Shown: positions 33,253-43,031, counted from the stretch's first letter. The stretch: DNA of 43,833 bases from Marinilabiliales bacterium (GCA_002869435.1 PKSX01000126.1:1-43833); one strand, 5' to 3'. Notes: generated from the letters alone by a model not told the origin. Numbers and translations: made by a program.

Positions 33253-34394
33253 AAATTGTAACCATAATAGGAGCAAGACCGCAAATCATTAAAGCAGCTG
33301 CCATCAGCAGGGCTATTTCTAACCATTTCTCCGAAGAGATTGAGGAGCATATTGTGCACACAGGACAACATTACGATGATAATATGTCGGATGTATTTTT
33401 TAGCGAACTGGGCATACCGGAACCCGATATCAACCTCAATGTAGGAAGCGGAATGCATGGTAAACAAACAGCTGCCATGACAGAGGGGATTGAAAAAGTT
33501 CTTGTCGATATTAAACCAGATTATCTGGTATTATACGGAGACACAAATTCAACACTTGCCGGTGCAGTTGCCGCCTCTAAACTATTGATTCCGATAGTTC
33601 ATATTGAAGCCGGACTTCGGTCTTTCAATAAAACCATGCCCGAAGAGATCAACAGGATAGTATGTGATCATTGTTCTGCTTTGTTGTTTAGCCCTACCCC
33701 TGCCGGAATTAGAAACCTTGAAAAAGAGGGATTCCCGACTAAGGGAAAAATGCCTCATAATTCTGATAATCCCGGAGTATTTCACTGTGGTGATGTAATG
33801 TATGACAACAGTTTGCATTTTGCGGGACTGGCTGAAGAACAGTCAAAGATCCTTGAAAGATTAAATCTGAGAAATAAAAGATTTGTGCTAGCCACCATTC
33901 ACAGAAACCAGAATACTGACAATGCAGCCAGACTTCAGTTTTTGTTTAATGCTCTTGCTGCCACGGCAGTAAGGGAGAAGATTAATATTGTGCTGCCTCT
34001 CCATCCGAGAACGCAAAAAATGCTGGAGCAAAACAATATTACCATTAAGGAAGAAGCGAAAAATATGCTCCAGATTGTACCACCGGTTTCTTTCCTAGAT
34101 ATGATCATGCTTGAAAAACACAGCTCATTGGTCATGACGGACTCGGGGGGCGTGCAAAAAGAAGCCTTCTATTTTGAAAAACCGGCAATTATTCTGCGTC
34201 CTGAAACCGAATGGATCGAAATTGTGGAACATGGAACAGCTGCATTGGCTGCAGAAACTGAGTCAGAACTGATTAATCAGGCTTCAGAATATCTGAATAA
34301 TCCCCCAACAGATTTTCCTGAGATATTTGGCGATGGAAAAGCATCTGTGTTCATTTGTAAAACCATGCTTGAAAATCATCGGTCGAAAAATTAA
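33249..34394 (+). CDS. wecB: UDP-N-acetylglucosamine 2-epimerase
   Basis: A 381-residue GT-B-fold non-hydrolysing epimerase making UDP-ManNAc from UDP-GlcNAc for surface polysaccharides. Clear landmarks are IGARPQIIKAAAIS, VHTGQHYDDNMS, LVLYGDTNSTLAGA, VHIEAGLRSFNKTMPEEINR, TIHRNQNTDN, LPLHPRT and MTDSGGVQKEAFYF. It overlaps radC by 4 bp and ends with TAATG into the next gene. No UDP-ManNAc dehydrogenase (wecC) lies beside it, so the product may feed a glycan whose other genes are elsewhere. Confidence 0.95.
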   Translation: MKIVTIIGARPQIIKAAAISRAISNHFSEEIEEHIVHTGQHYDDNMSDVFFSELGIPEPDINLNVGSGMHGKQTAAMTEGIEKVLVDIKPDYLVLYGDTNSTLAGAVAASKLLIPIVHIEAGLRSFNKTMPEEINRIVCDHCSALLFSPTPAGIRNLEKEGFPTKGKMPHNSDNPGVFHCGDVMYDNSLHFAGLAEEQSKILERLNLRNKRFVLATIHRNQNTDNAARLQFLFNALAATAVREKINIVLPLHPRTQKMLEQNNITIKEEAKNMLQIVPPVSFLDMIMLEKHSSLVMTDSGGVQKEAFYFEKPAIILRPETEWIEIVEHGTAALAAETESELINQASEYLNNPPTDFPEIFGDGKASVFICKTMLENHRSKN

Positions 34395-34777
34395 TGTTGG
34401 GTCCATCACATAAAGAGAGATTTGAAAACACAAATGTTTTTGTGCTCTCTGTTATTATTTCTGTTCTCTTGCTGGCCGCAATGCTTATAAACAGATTCTT
34501 TGGACATGAATGCATTGAATGGAAAATTGCTGCTGCCGGACTTTCACTGTACAGTGTTGCCGCACCATGGTTGGGCAGGAAATCATCGAAATGGAGATCC
34601 TTTTTTGCAAGAAGTGCATTGCTGTTTTTTTTGTTGATTGCCGATTGCGTTTTATATCTCTGGTTGATTCCGAAATGCAAACTATCTGAGATGACCTTCT
34701 ACTTCGAATATGTACTTTTCCCTCTGGTTGTTTTTCTGATACTATCTTTCATAATTAAGCGTTTAGCACAGAGATGA
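34394..34777 (+). CDS. Small integral membrane protein
   Basis: A 127-residue protein with about four membrane segments (near residues 16-34, 42-58, 71-91 and 102-121) and basic residues between them. No family is recognised. Its start overlaps the wecB stop by one base and its stop overlaps the deacetylase gene by 4 bp (ATGA). Tight coupling on both sides suggests it works with the glycan genes, perhaps as a membrane anchor or transporter-like part, but nothing in the sequence proves this. Confidence 0.75.
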   Translation: MLGPSHKERFENTNVFVLSVIISVLLLAAMLINRFFGHECIEWKIAAAGLSLYSVAAPWLGRKSSKWRSFFARSALLFFLLIADCVLYLWLIPKCKLSEMTFYFEYVLFPLVVFLILSFIIKRLAQR

Positions 34778-36063
34778 TCTACATTCAATCAAAATATAGA
34801 AGCTCCAGACTCAGCTATGTGCTCGATTATGTTTTCACATACAGACTGGGTATTGATTGGAAATATTATTCTGATGATTCTGGACTTCAGGCTCCGGTTC
34901 TGCAGTATTCAGAAAACGCCGCATCAGGTTTTTGCATTTACGATTCCGGTTTACTGAAAGAAACAGAGATTAAAGAATTTGAACCCCGTATACAAAGCAC
35001 AGAGGATAAAACCTACTTGTTTCCGTCCAGATCGGAAGAATTTAGCCTGGATTTTGATTTCTTCTCGGCGGTGTTTTATCTCCTTAGCCGATACGAAGAG
35101 TATTTGCCATATAAAAAAGACATTCACGGTCGCTTTGATACTGAGCAATCTTTTGCATTTCGACATGGGTTTCATAGCAGAGCAATTATTGATGAATGGC
35201 TGCTCGAATTTAAAGAAAACTTGCTGAAGCACTTTCCTGACCTCGAGTTTAGAAATGAGCGTTTCGATTATGAATTAACCATCGACGTGGATATGGTGTT
35301 TTCCTATCGTGGAAAAGGCTTTGCAAGGAATGCTGCCGGTTATGTGAGAGATTCACTCTCATTTCGACTCGATGCAATGTGGAGACCAATCGTATTAATG
35401 GGGCTGAAAAAAGACCCTTTTGATACATTTAAATATCTGAAAAAGCTTGAGAAGAAATCAAAGACACCATTTATCTATTTTGTTTTGTTTGCGAAGGAGC
35501 GCAGCCAGTTTGATAAAAATACTAAACGCAGTCACAGAGAAACTCAGCAGAAGATTAAATCTCTGGCTCAAAAGAACCAGCTTGGATTGCATCCATCATA
35601 TTCCGGTGATCCTGTTGAAGAAAAACATGCGTTGGAACAAGTTTGCAAGAAACCTGTGAATATAAGTCGTCAGCATTATTTAAAAATGAACCTGCCTGAA
35701 ACTTATGAAAACCTGATATCAGCAGGCTTCACCGATGATTACACCATGGGTTTTGCCTCCATTCCCGGCTACCGTGCGGGGACGTCAAGGCCTTTTAGGT
35801 TTTTCAATCTTAAAGAGAATTCGGAAACGCAATTTACTATACATCCGTTTTCTGTAATGGACGGCTCATACAAAGACTATAATGATTTACCGATAAAAGA
35901 AGTTCGCGAGAAACTAATCTCAGAAATCGATTATCTTAAAAAATACAATGGTCGGTTTTGTATGCTTCTTCATAATGAAACCATGTCAGAAAGTCACCGA
36001 TGGCTTGGCTGGCAGGGTCTTATAGAAGATGTCATTGATTATGCCAACAAAGAATTATTATGA
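34774..36063 (+). CDS. Polysaccharide deacetylase family protein
   Basis: A 429-residue protein. The NodB-like catalytic part starts near residue 166 with LTIDVDMVFSYRGKG (the Asp pair of the deacetylase motif TxDxD), followed by LGLHPSYSG (metal-His motif) and IPGYRAGTSRPFRF, with a C-terminal FCMLLHNETMSESHRWLGW. The N-terminal about 165 residues resemble the extra domain found before the deacetylase domain in many Bacteroidota homologues. It probably de-N-acetylates a glycan or a nucleotide-sugar-derived intermediate. No signal peptide is seen, so it may act in the cytoplasm. It is coupled to both neighbours by 4 bp overlaps. Confidence 0.85.
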   Translation: MIYIQSKYRSSRLSYVLDYVFTYRLGIDWKYYSDDSGLQAPVLQYSENAASGFCIYDSGLLKETEIKEFEPRIQSTEDKTYLFPSRSEEFSLDFDFFSAVFYLLSRYEEYLPYKKDIHGRFDTEQSFAFRHGFHSRAIIDEWLLEFKENLLKHFPDLEFRNERFDYELTIDVDMVFSYRGKGFARNAAGYVRDSLSFRLDAMWRPIVLMGLKKDPFDTFKYLKKLEKKSKTPFIYFVLFAKERSQFDKNTKRSHRETQQKIKSLAQKNQLGLHPSYSGDPVEEKHALEQVCKKPVNISRQHYLKMNLPETYENLISAGFTDDYTMGFASIPGYRAGTSRPFRFFNLKENSETQFTIHPFSVMDGSYKDYNDLPIKEVREKLISEIDYLKKYNGRFCMLLHNETMSESHRWLGWQGLIEDVIDYANKELL

Positions 36064-36965
36064 TTAAATACCTGAAACATACAGAAATTAATTATGCTGC
36101 CTGGGATGCCTGTGTAAAACAATCTCCCAATGCACTTTTGTATGCTTATTCATGGTTTTTGGATATGGCGGCCGATCAGTGGGATGCATTGGTTTATGGT
36201 AATTATGATGCTGTAATGCCATTACCATGGCGAAAAAAATGGGGCATTCAGTATTTATATCAACCCGAAATGATGCAACAGGGAGGTGTTTTCAGCAGAG
36301 TGAGCCTAAGTCCGGATTTGGTTCAAAATTTCATTAATGCCATTCCAGAGGTATTTAAACTGGTAGAAATAAATCTAAACTTTGGTAATAATTTTAAATT
36401 ACCCGGACTTACTGAGAAGAAAAATCTGCTGCTTTCATTAGCGCATAGTTCCGAAATATTGCGCAAAAACTATTCTGAAAACACACGTCGAAACATAAAA
36501 AAGGCTGAAAAGGAAAATTTTACAGTCAGTCATTCCTTTGATTTAAAGAATATTATGCAATTATTCAGCGAAAACAAAGGGGCTGAAATAAGAATCAGTG
36601 AGCTATGGAAGAAAAGAGTTATTGCCATTACTTCTGCTCTTCATCATAAAGGAATAGGCCACACAATATCGCTATACAGCAATAATAACCAATGTATCGC
36701 CGGAGCATTCTATGTAGTATTTGAAGACAGAATATATTTTCTGTTTTCCGGTTCAGGCCAGCAAGCCAAATCCTCAGGTGCCATGCACCTTCTTATTCAT
36801 ACATTGATTGAAAAACATGCTTCAAAAATGTATTTCTTCGATTTTGAAGGAAGTAATAATGAAGGTCTGGCAAGATTTTACAAAGGCTTTGGTTCAACAG
36901 AACAAAACTACCCGGAATTAAAGATCAACAGATTGCCCTACATATTCCGCTGGTTGAAAAAATAG
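36060..36965 (+). CDS. FemAB/GNAT-like acyltransferase
   Basis: A 301-residue protein of the FemAB-like GNAT family. The signature YSENTRRNIKKAEKENF and the end part IYFLFSGSGQQAKSSGAMHLL...FDFEGSNNEGLARFYKGFGS are typical. Relatives add amino acids or acyl groups to peptidoglycan, surface glycans or lipids. It is the last gene of the radC-wecB-membrane protein-deacetylase-FemAB run, overlapping the deacetylase gene by 4 bp. In this context an N-acyl transfer to an amine exposed by the deacetylase is plausible; this is inference. Confidence 0.8.
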   Translation: MIKYLKHTEINYAAWDACVKQSPNALLYAYSWFLDMAADQWDALVYGNYDAVMPLPWRKKWGIQYLYQPEMMQQGGVFSRVSLSPDLVQNFINAIPEVFKLVEINLNFGNNFKLPGLTEKKNLLLSLAHSSEILRKNYSENTRRNIKKAEKENFTVSHSFDLKNIMQLFSENKGAEIRISELWKKRVIAITSALHHKGIGHTISLYSNNNQCIAGAFYVVFEDRIYFLFSGSGQQAKSSGAMHLLIHTLIEKHASKMYFFDFEGSNNEGLARFYKGFGSTEQNYPELKINRLPYIFRWLKK

Positions 36966-37018
36966 ATTTCTGGTTTCGACCTCCTGAAAAACTACCATTC
37001 ATATGTTTCTTAAATTTT

Positions 37019-37705
37019 ATGTACATTTATCCATTAAATGCAAATACCATGGTTTATCATTTAGGGAAACAACAATCTATTGTAAATCAATTTGTTAGCG
37101 AAGTCCGTGATGTTAACGTTCAGGGCGATCGGCTTCGTTTCAGAAGAAACATGGAACGTCTGGGTGAGATTATCGCTTATGAGATGAGTCGTAAGATTGA
37201 TTTTGCTGAGCGTGAAGTTACTACACCGCTGGGCTCTATTTCGGTCCCTGAAATCAAAGACCAGCCGATAATTGCAACAATATTGCGTGCCGGACTTCCT
37301 TTTCATCAGGGCTTTCTCAATTATTTCGATCATGCCGATTCTGCATTTATTTCAGCATACCGTAAGCATCATAAAGACGGTAGATTTTCCATAAAAGTAG
37401 AATACGTCAGTTGCCCGCCACTCGATGGCAAAACCCTGATAATTGTCGACCCTATGCTTGCAACCGGATCTTCATTGGTTCTTTCAGCCAAAGCTTTAAT
37501 GGAATATGGAAAACCTGAAAAAATTATGGTTGGAACTATTATTGCCAGCACACAGGGAGTTGAATATGTTCGCCAGAATCTTCATGGCTCCAAGGTCGAC
37601 ATCTGGGCTGCTGCCATTGATGAAGAACTAACTGCTCAAGCATATATCGTTCCCGGTCTTGGTGATGCCGGCGATCTGGCTTACGGAAGTAAAGACAATG
37701 AATAG
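37019..37705 (+). CDS. upp: Uracil phosphoribosyltransferase
   Basis: A 228-residue type I PRTase that makes UMP from uracil and PRPP. The PRPP loop is TLIIVDPMLATGSSL, and the uracil-binding tail PGLGDAGDLAYG is present. DRLRFRRNMERLGEIIAYE is conserved with other bacterial UPRTs. The ATG at 37019 adds about ten residues to the core; the ATG at 37049 (MVYHLG) is an alternative start closer to the family N-terminus. It lies 13 bp before the ABC permease gene. Confidence 0.94.
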   Translation: MYIYPLNANTMVYHLGKQQSIVNQFVSEVRDVNVQGDRLRFRRNMERLGEIIAYEMSRKIDFAEREVTTPLGSISVPEIKDQPIIATILRAGLPFHQGFLNYFDHADSAFISAYRKHHKDGRFSIKVEYVSCPPLDGKTLIIVDPMLATGSSLVLSAKALMEYGKPEKIMVGTIIASTQGVEYVRQNLHGSKVDIWAAAIDEELTAQAYIVPGLGDAGDLAYGSKDNE

Positions 37706-37717
37706 TACATCCCCGAG

Positions 37718-38959
37718 ATGAATTATAAGATCATATTTGAAAGTCTTAGTATTGCATGGAGATCAATACGCAGCAGTCTTTTGCGGACTGTAATCACGAT
37801 ACTTATTATCGCATTTGGTATTATGGCCTTAATCACCATTCTAACTTCCATTGAGTCACTTAAAAACTCTCTAAGCTCCAATTTCACCAGGATGGGGAGT
37901 AATACATTTACCATTACAGAAGTTCGCATGCAAAGGCGTGGTCACAGCCCCGGGAGAAAAGTTGAATTCGAACCCATTACATGGGACGATGCCCGTGATT
38001 TTAAGAATCGATTTAATTTCCCTGCCATTGTTTCCATTTCAGTATATGCAAGTGGAACTGCAACATTAAAATACAAGCTCGAGAAAACAAATCCAAATAT
38101 TTCTGTCCAGGGAGCTGATGAAAACTACCTGCTTACTTCAGGTCAGAATATCAGTATGGGTCGAAATTTTTCCATTCAGGATGTTTCACTGGGACGTTCA
38201 GTATGTATCATTGGCGATGGAGTTAAAGAGAAACTATTCCCTTCTGGGAAAAATCCGGTTGGAGAACAGATATCAATTGGCCCACAAAAATTTCTTATTG
38301 TAGGTGTCCTCGAAAGCAAAGGCTCCAGTTTTGGCTTCTCAGGCGATAATTCATGTATAGTTCCGGTAACTTGTATTCGGCGATTCTTTGGTCAGTCTGA
38401 AGCATCCTTCAGCATCAACGTTATGCCCTCCGATGCCAAACTGCTGGACGCTGGTATTGGAGAAGCAACCGGACTAATGCGTAGCATACGGAAACTGGCG
38501 CTGGACCAGGAAGACAATTTTGACATACGTCAAAGCAACTCCATGGTAACAGCTCTGTTGGAAAATCTAAGATATGTAACACTGGCAGCCACTTTAATAG
38601 GGTTAATAACATTGGTTGGAGCATCTATAGGCTTGATGAATATAATGCTGGTTAGTGTAAGTGAACGCACAAGAGAAATTGGAGTTAGAAAAGCAATTGG
38701 AGCAAACAATATTGCCATTAGAAATCAGTTTTTAATAGAGAGTATTTTAATCGGACAGCTTGGTGGTGTGCTTGGAATCTTATTAGGCATACTGGCAGGC
38801 AATATTGTCGGTATTGTACTCGGCTCAGGCTTTGTAATTCCCTGGGGCTGGGTATTGCTGGGAATTGTGCTCACACTTATTGTGGGAATTGTCAGTGGAC
38901 TACTACCTGCTGTCAGAGCATCCCGCCTGGATCCGATTGAATCGTTAAGGTATGAATAA
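37718..38959 (+). CDS. MacB/LolC-type ABC transporter permease
   Basis: A 413-residue permease. An N-terminal membrane segment (about 21-42) is followed by a periplasmic MacB-like core domain (about 45-275) and then three membrane segments of the FtsX domain. The conserved ends include SVSERTREIGVRKAIGA and LLPAVRASRLDPIESLRYE. No ABC ATPase or membrane fusion protein gene is adjacent, so its partner is elsewhere. Its stop overlaps the tamL start by 8 bp (38952-38959), which suggests joint expression with outer-membrane biogenesis. A lipid- or lipoprotein-related export role is inferred. Confidence 0.88.
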   Translation: MNYKIIFESLSIAWRSIRSSLLRTVITILIIAFGIMALITILTSIESLKNSLSSNFTRMGSNTFTITEVRMQRRGHSPGRKVEFEPITWDDARDFKNRFNFPAIVSISVYASGTATLKYKLEKTNPNISVQGADENYLLTSGQNISMGRNFSIQDVSLGRSVCIIGDGVKEKLFPSGKNPVGEQISIGPQKFLIVGVLESKGSSFGFSGDNSCIVPVTCIRRFFGQSEASFSINVMPSDAKLLDAGIGEATGLMRSIRKLALDQEDNFDIRQSNSMVTALLENLRYVTLAATLIGLITLVGASIGLMNIMLVSVSERTREIGVRKAIGANNIAIRNQFLIESILIGQLGGVLGILLGILAGNIVGIVLGSGFVIPWGWVLLGIVLTLIVGIVSGLLPAVRASRLDPIESLRYE

Positions 38960-41411
38960 AACTTTTCTGTATACGGTATTCATTGCAATGATGTGGCTGG
39001 CTATAAGTTCGTGCCGCACCGAACGATCGTATCCCGACAAAGTCTTTCTTACTAAAGTTAAACTAAATGTAGATAATGATTCGCTATATTATTGGGATTT
39101 TGATGACCTTATCCGTCAGCAACCCAATCGGCGCCTGCTATATACAGTTCGATTTCATACTGGCATGCATAACCTCGGTTATATAATGAAAGATCGAACC
39201 GAGAAACGCACCAAAAAATGGGAGAAAAAAGTAGACCGGAAGAAACGGAAAGATCCTTCCTACAGAGAGGATATGGAAAAAAGAAACAGAAAAATAAACG
39301 GAGGCCTCAGAAACTGGCTTATGTATACTGTTGGCGAGGCTCCGGTCTATCTCGACACTACTAAAACAAGCATTTCATCTGAACAAATGCTTAAATACTG
39401 CTTTGCCAACGGGTATTTTGATGCAAAGGTGAGCGACACTACAATTTACAAAGGCAAAAACAAAACCAAAGCACAAGTTGAATATACCATAGAAAGCGGT
39501 GTTTCATACCGAATAAATAAGATAGATTATGTAAGCTCAGATGCGGGTCTGCTCAGAATTGTACTGGATGAAAGAAAGGATTCATACCTGTATGAAGGCA
39601 TGGTTTATAATGAAGAAATACTCGATGATGAACGAACTCGGATCAATGATGTTTTGAAAAAAACCGGATACTATCACTTTTCAAAAGCATTTATCCGATA
39701 TGAAGCAGATACCACTATCGGCAATCATATGATGAATATGAAACTCATTATCAACAGACCATCATATTCTGTTAAAAATGGCAAGAACGACTCGCTGATC
39801 TTCTATAATCACAAACGATACATGGTTAGAAACATATATGTTTATACCGATTTCGAAATCAATAATAAAACGTTCTCTGATTTTGATACAACAATTTATG
39901 TAAAGCAAAGACGAGACAACATTAACGACACCATATTTTTTGTACATCGATACCCACTTAAAATAAAGCCAAAAACCATTTCCAGAAAAATATTCATTAA
40001 AAGAGGTAAATTCTTCAATGTAGATAATGCCAGAAAAACCCAGAATGAGCTTAGCAATCTTAATAATTTCAAATACATTAATGTTAGATTTCAAACTGAC
40101 TCCATCAAGGATTTTTCAACGATACTGGAGTATATGGATGCACATATAGAGTTAAGCAGATTACCTGTCAACTCTACCAGTTTCGAGGTTGAAGGCACCA
40201 ACTCGAGTGGCAATCTTGGTACTGCAGGTAACTGGGTATTTAAAAACAGAAACCTGTTTAATGGTGCCGAGATATTCGATTTTAATATCAGCGGAGGTCT
40301 CGAATTACAGAAATCTGTATTTAATGATGATGATGATAATGAATTAAATGTTTGGGGGTTTAACTCTTTTGAATTGGCAAGTGAAATTAAGCTGACAGTT
40401 CCGGCATTTTTATTACCTATTAACCAAAACAGATTTTCGCAGAACTCGCGCCCAATGACCCGCTTTTCAGCCGGTTTCAGCTATCAGCAACGACCAGATT
40501 ACGAACGCTATATTTCACATTTTAAGCTTGCCTGGCAATGGCGCGAATCCACATACAGAAACATTGAAGTTTATCTACCCATGAATCTTGTACGAATCAA
40601 CCCCGATTCGGCTTTCTCAGAACGCATACAAGAGTTTTCCAGAACCATCAGATACAGTTACGAAGATCACTTCATTCCCGGTATTGGAATGCTCATGCAA
40701 TTCAATAATCAAAGCAATACCAATAAGAAAAACTACTCCTTCAGAACCACCCGGATTGAACTGGCTGGCTTATCATTATGGGTTGGAAACGGATTTAATA
40801 ACGCCAATGATTCGCTCAATGGAAGAATATATAAAGTTCTGGGGATAAATTATGCACAGTATGCAAAATTCGACTTTGACTGGAGATATTACTTCAGACT
40901 AAATGATCAAAACATATTTGCCTTCAGAACATTCCTTGGTTTGGGCTTACCTTTTGGAAACAGTGTAATATTACCATTTGAGAAAAGCTACTCTGCCGGC
41001 GGGAGCAATGAGATACGTGCCTGGAAATACAGATCACTTGGCCCCGGAGTTTATGACGATACCCTTTTATACGATAAAACAGGTGACATTGCACTGGTTA
41101 TGAACCTTGAATATCGTTTTCCGATAGTGAGCTGGTTTAAAGGTGCATTTTTCCTTGACGGGGGTAATGTATGGTTGCTTAATGATAATGAAGAGTTCTC
41201 TGGCGGGCAGTTCAATTTCGATACATTCTATAAACAACTGGCTCTGGGAACCGGGTTTGGATTGCGCCTCGATTTCGACTTCTTCATCCTACGCCTTGAT
41301 GCTTCTTTTGCCCTACACGACCCGGCCAAGCCGGAAGGGCATAGATGGGTTGGCTTCTACAGTTTAGCAAACCATACCAATCTTAATTTTGGAATCGGAT
41401 ATCCGTTCTAG
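38952..41411 (+). CDS. tamL: TamA-like Omp85 outer-membrane lipoprotein (TamL)
   Basis: An 819-residue BamA/TamA-family protein. The N-terminus MNKTFLYTVFIAMMWLAISSC has a lipobox (AISSC), making it a lipoprotein, the arrangement found in Bacteroidota TamL. Residues of about 30-390 hold POTRA-type domains with a Lys/Arg-rich insert near 85-115 (KKWEKKVDRKKRKDPSYRED). The C-terminal part (about 400-819) is a 16-strand beta-barrel ending in a terminal strand with Phe (LNFGIGYPF). The barrel segment KSYSAGGSNEIRAWKYRSLGPG contains the conserved lid-loop-like RAWKYRSLGP. It probably works with a TamB-like partner encoded elsewhere to insert outer-membrane proteins or lipids. The start overlaps the permease stop. 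Confidence 0.9.
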   Translation: MNKTFLYTVFIAMMWLAISSCRTERSYPDKVFLTKVKLNVDNDSLYYWDFDDLIRQQPNRRLLYTVRFHTGMHNLGYIMKDRTEKRTKKWEKKVDRKKRKDPSYREDMEKRNRKINGGLRNWLMYTVGEAPVYLDTTKTSISSEQMLKYCFANGYFDAKVSDTTIYKGKNKTKAQVEYTIESGVSYRINKIDYVSSDAGLLRIVLDERKDSYLYEGMVYNEEILDDERTRINDVLKKTGYYHFSKAFIRYEADTTIGNHMMNMKLIINRPSYSVKNGKNDSLIFYNHKRYMVRNIYVYTDFEINNKTFSDFDTTIYVKQRRDNINDTIFFVHRYPLKIKPKTISRKIFIKRGKFFNVDNARKTQNELSNLNNFKYINVRFQTDSIKDFSTILEYMDAHIELSRLPVNSTSFEVEGTNSSGNLGTAGNWVFKNRNLFNGAEIFDFNISGGLELQKSVFNDDDDNELNVWGFNSFELASEIKLTVPAFLLPINQNRFSQNSRPMTRFSAGFSYQQRPDYERYISHFKLAWQWRESTYRNIEVYLPMNLVRINPDSAFSERIQEFSRTIRYSYEDHFIPGIGMLMQFNNQSNTNKKNYSFRTTRIELAGLSLWVGNGFNNANDSLNGRIYKVLGINYAQYAKFDFDWRYYFRLNDQNIFAFRTFLGLGLPFGNSVILPFEKSYSAGGSNEIRAWKYRSLGPGVYDDTLLYDKTGDIALVMNLEYRFPIVSWFKGAFFLDGGNVWLLNDNEEFSGGQFNFDTFYKQLALGTGFGLRLDFDFFILRLDASFALHDPAKPEGHRWVGFYSLANHTNLNFGIGYPF

Positions 41412-41530
41412 TAATATTTTAAAATATTTAAATTTCTCAATTCGTATTACAGCATTGAATTATAAATGATTTACTGTATAATACTTGTATTATTTTACCT
41501 TAATTATTCTCTTCTTTTACAATTTTCTTC

Positions 41531-41538
41531 TATTTTTG
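41531..41538 (+). promoter_or_regulatory. Possible -7 element of nhaD
   Basis: TATTTTTG matches TAnnTTTG and lies 27 bases before the ATG at 41566. The -33 box is not clear. Confidence 0.35.
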
Positions 41539-41565
41539 CCGGATAATTAAAAAAAACAAAGCACT

Positions 41566-42948
41566 ATGTTTATCTTAATGGTCGTCATTTTTGTGCTCGG
41601 ATATACAGCTATCGCGCTGGAGCATCCTCTGAAAATTGACAAAGCTGCCTCTGCTCTATTTATCGGAACAGCAACCTGGGTGGCTTATATTTTCGGAGCT
41701 TTTGACATTTTCACTCAAGGATTTAGTCCGGCCTGGAACGAGTTTGTGGCCTCCAACCCACATGAAAACACTCATGAAGGCATGATTCACTTTATTGGCC
41801 ACAATCAGGTTATTCATCATTTAGGTGAGATTGGTGAAATTCTGTTTTTCCTTCTTGGTGCTATGACCATTGTTGAGATTGTGGATCAGCATGAAGGATT
41901 TAAAGCCATTACTGACAAAATAAAAACAACAAAGAAGGTTAAGCTGCTCTGGATACTTTCTTTTATTACTTTCTTCATGTCAGCTGCATTAGACAACCTT
42001 ACCACTACTATTGTTATGGTTGCGTTACTAAGGAAACTGATTGAAGATAAACAAACGAGATGGTTCTTTGCCAGTATGGTGGTGCTTGCAGCCAATGCCG
42101 GTGGTGCATGGTCGCCCATTGGTGACGTAACAACCATTATGTTGTGGATTGGAGGCCAGGTCACTACAGTATCTATTATCACTCAGGTAATTCTCCCAAG
42201 TCTTGTGTGTATGATTGTACCATTAGCGCTGTTGAGTTTCACAATGAAAGGTAATGTTAAGAGACCTCAAATTGAAGAAGATGAAGGTGTAAATACTTCA
42301 CAGGGTGAAAGAAATCTCTTGCTTGTTATGGGTGTATTGGGTCTTCTTTTTGTACCTGTATTCAAAACTGTTACCCATCTACCTCCATATATGGGAATGT
42401 TACTTTCGCTGGCAATCCTCTGGATTACTACTGAAATTATCCACAAGAAAAAAGAAGAAAGCAATAAACTCACTGTTACCAATATACTACAGAAAGTAGA
42501 TGTACCCACAGTACTATTCTTCCTTGGAATTCTGTCTGCTGTGGCAGCTCTTCAGAGTGCCGGACAATTACATATTCTGGCTCAGTTCCTCGATGAACAA
42601 TTAGGCAGTGTTTTTGCCATCGATCTGGCCATTGGGGTTCTCTCATCTATTGTTGATAACGTTCCGCTTGTAGCCGGAGCCATGGGTATGTATCCTATTG
42701 CTGATCCTGCTGCAACAGGATATCTCGCCAATTTTGTTCAGGATGGTGTATTCTGGGAATTCTTAGCTTATACAGCGGGGACAGGTGGCAGTATGCTTAT
42801 CATTGGTTCAGCTGCAGGTGTAGCAGCTATGGGTCTCGAAAAAATTGATTTTATATGGTATCTTAAACGCATCTCACTTCTGGCATTACTTGGATATGTT
42901 GCCGGTGCCGCTGTATATTATCTGCAGCACATATTGATGGCTGGATAA
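41566..42948 (+). CDS. nhaD: Na+/H+ antiporter NhaD
   Basis: A 460-residue inner-membrane protein with about 11-13 hydrophobic segments. Typical NhaD/ion-transporter features are HFIGHNQVIHHLGEIGEILFF, ALDNLTTTIVMVALLRKL (conserved Asp-Asn), AANAGGAWSPIGDVTTIML and SSIVDNVPLVAGAMGMY (second Asp-Asn), both likely parts of the ion path. It extrudes Na+ (or Li+) in exchange for protons, which suits a marine or saline setting, though the antiporter alone does not prove one. It is preceded by 154 bp of AT-rich spacer and followed by a terminator. Confidence 0.93.
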   Translation: MFILMVVIFVLGYTAIALEHPLKIDKAASALFIGTATWVAYIFGAFDIFTQGFSPAWNEFVASNPHENTHEGMIHFIGHNQVIHHLGEIGEILFFLLGAMTIVEIVDQHEGFKAITDKIKTTKKVKLLWILSFITFFMSAALDNLTTTIVMVALLRKLIEDKQTRWFFASMVVLAANAGGAWSPIGDVTTIMLWIGGQVTTVSIITQVILPSLVCMIVPLALLSFTMKGNVKRPQIEEDEGVNTSQGERNLLLVMGVLGLLFVPVFKTVTHLPPYMGMLLSLAILWITTEIIHKKKEESNKLTVTNILQKVDVPTVLFFLGILSAVAALQSAGQLHILAQFLDEQLGSVFAIDLAIGVLSSIVDNVPLVAGAMGMYPIADPAATGYLANFVQDGVFWEFLAYTAGTGGSMLIIGSAAGVAAMGLEKIDFIWYLKRISLLALLGYVAGAAVYYLQHILMAG

Positions 42949-42972
42949 TATAATTATTTGAATATTTTGAAG

Positions 42973-42999
42973 AGGCTGTCCACATGGATGGCCTTTTTT
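42973..42999 (+). terminator. Intrinsic terminator after nhaD
   Basis: The stem AGGCTGTCC/GGATGGCCT has nine pairs, two of them G-T, around loop ACAT, and is followed by a run of T (42994-42999). It lies 25 bp after the nhaD stop. Confidence 0.75.
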
Positions 43000-43031
43000 A
43001 TGTAATCCCAAAAAATTCCGACCTTTGCAGC

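Noticed and set aside
41413..41428. A perfect 16-base palindrome (AATATTTTAAAATATT) just after the tamL stop
   Set aside because: Such AT-only palindromes arise easily by chance in an AT-rich spacer. There is no T-run after a GC stem and no second copy seen.
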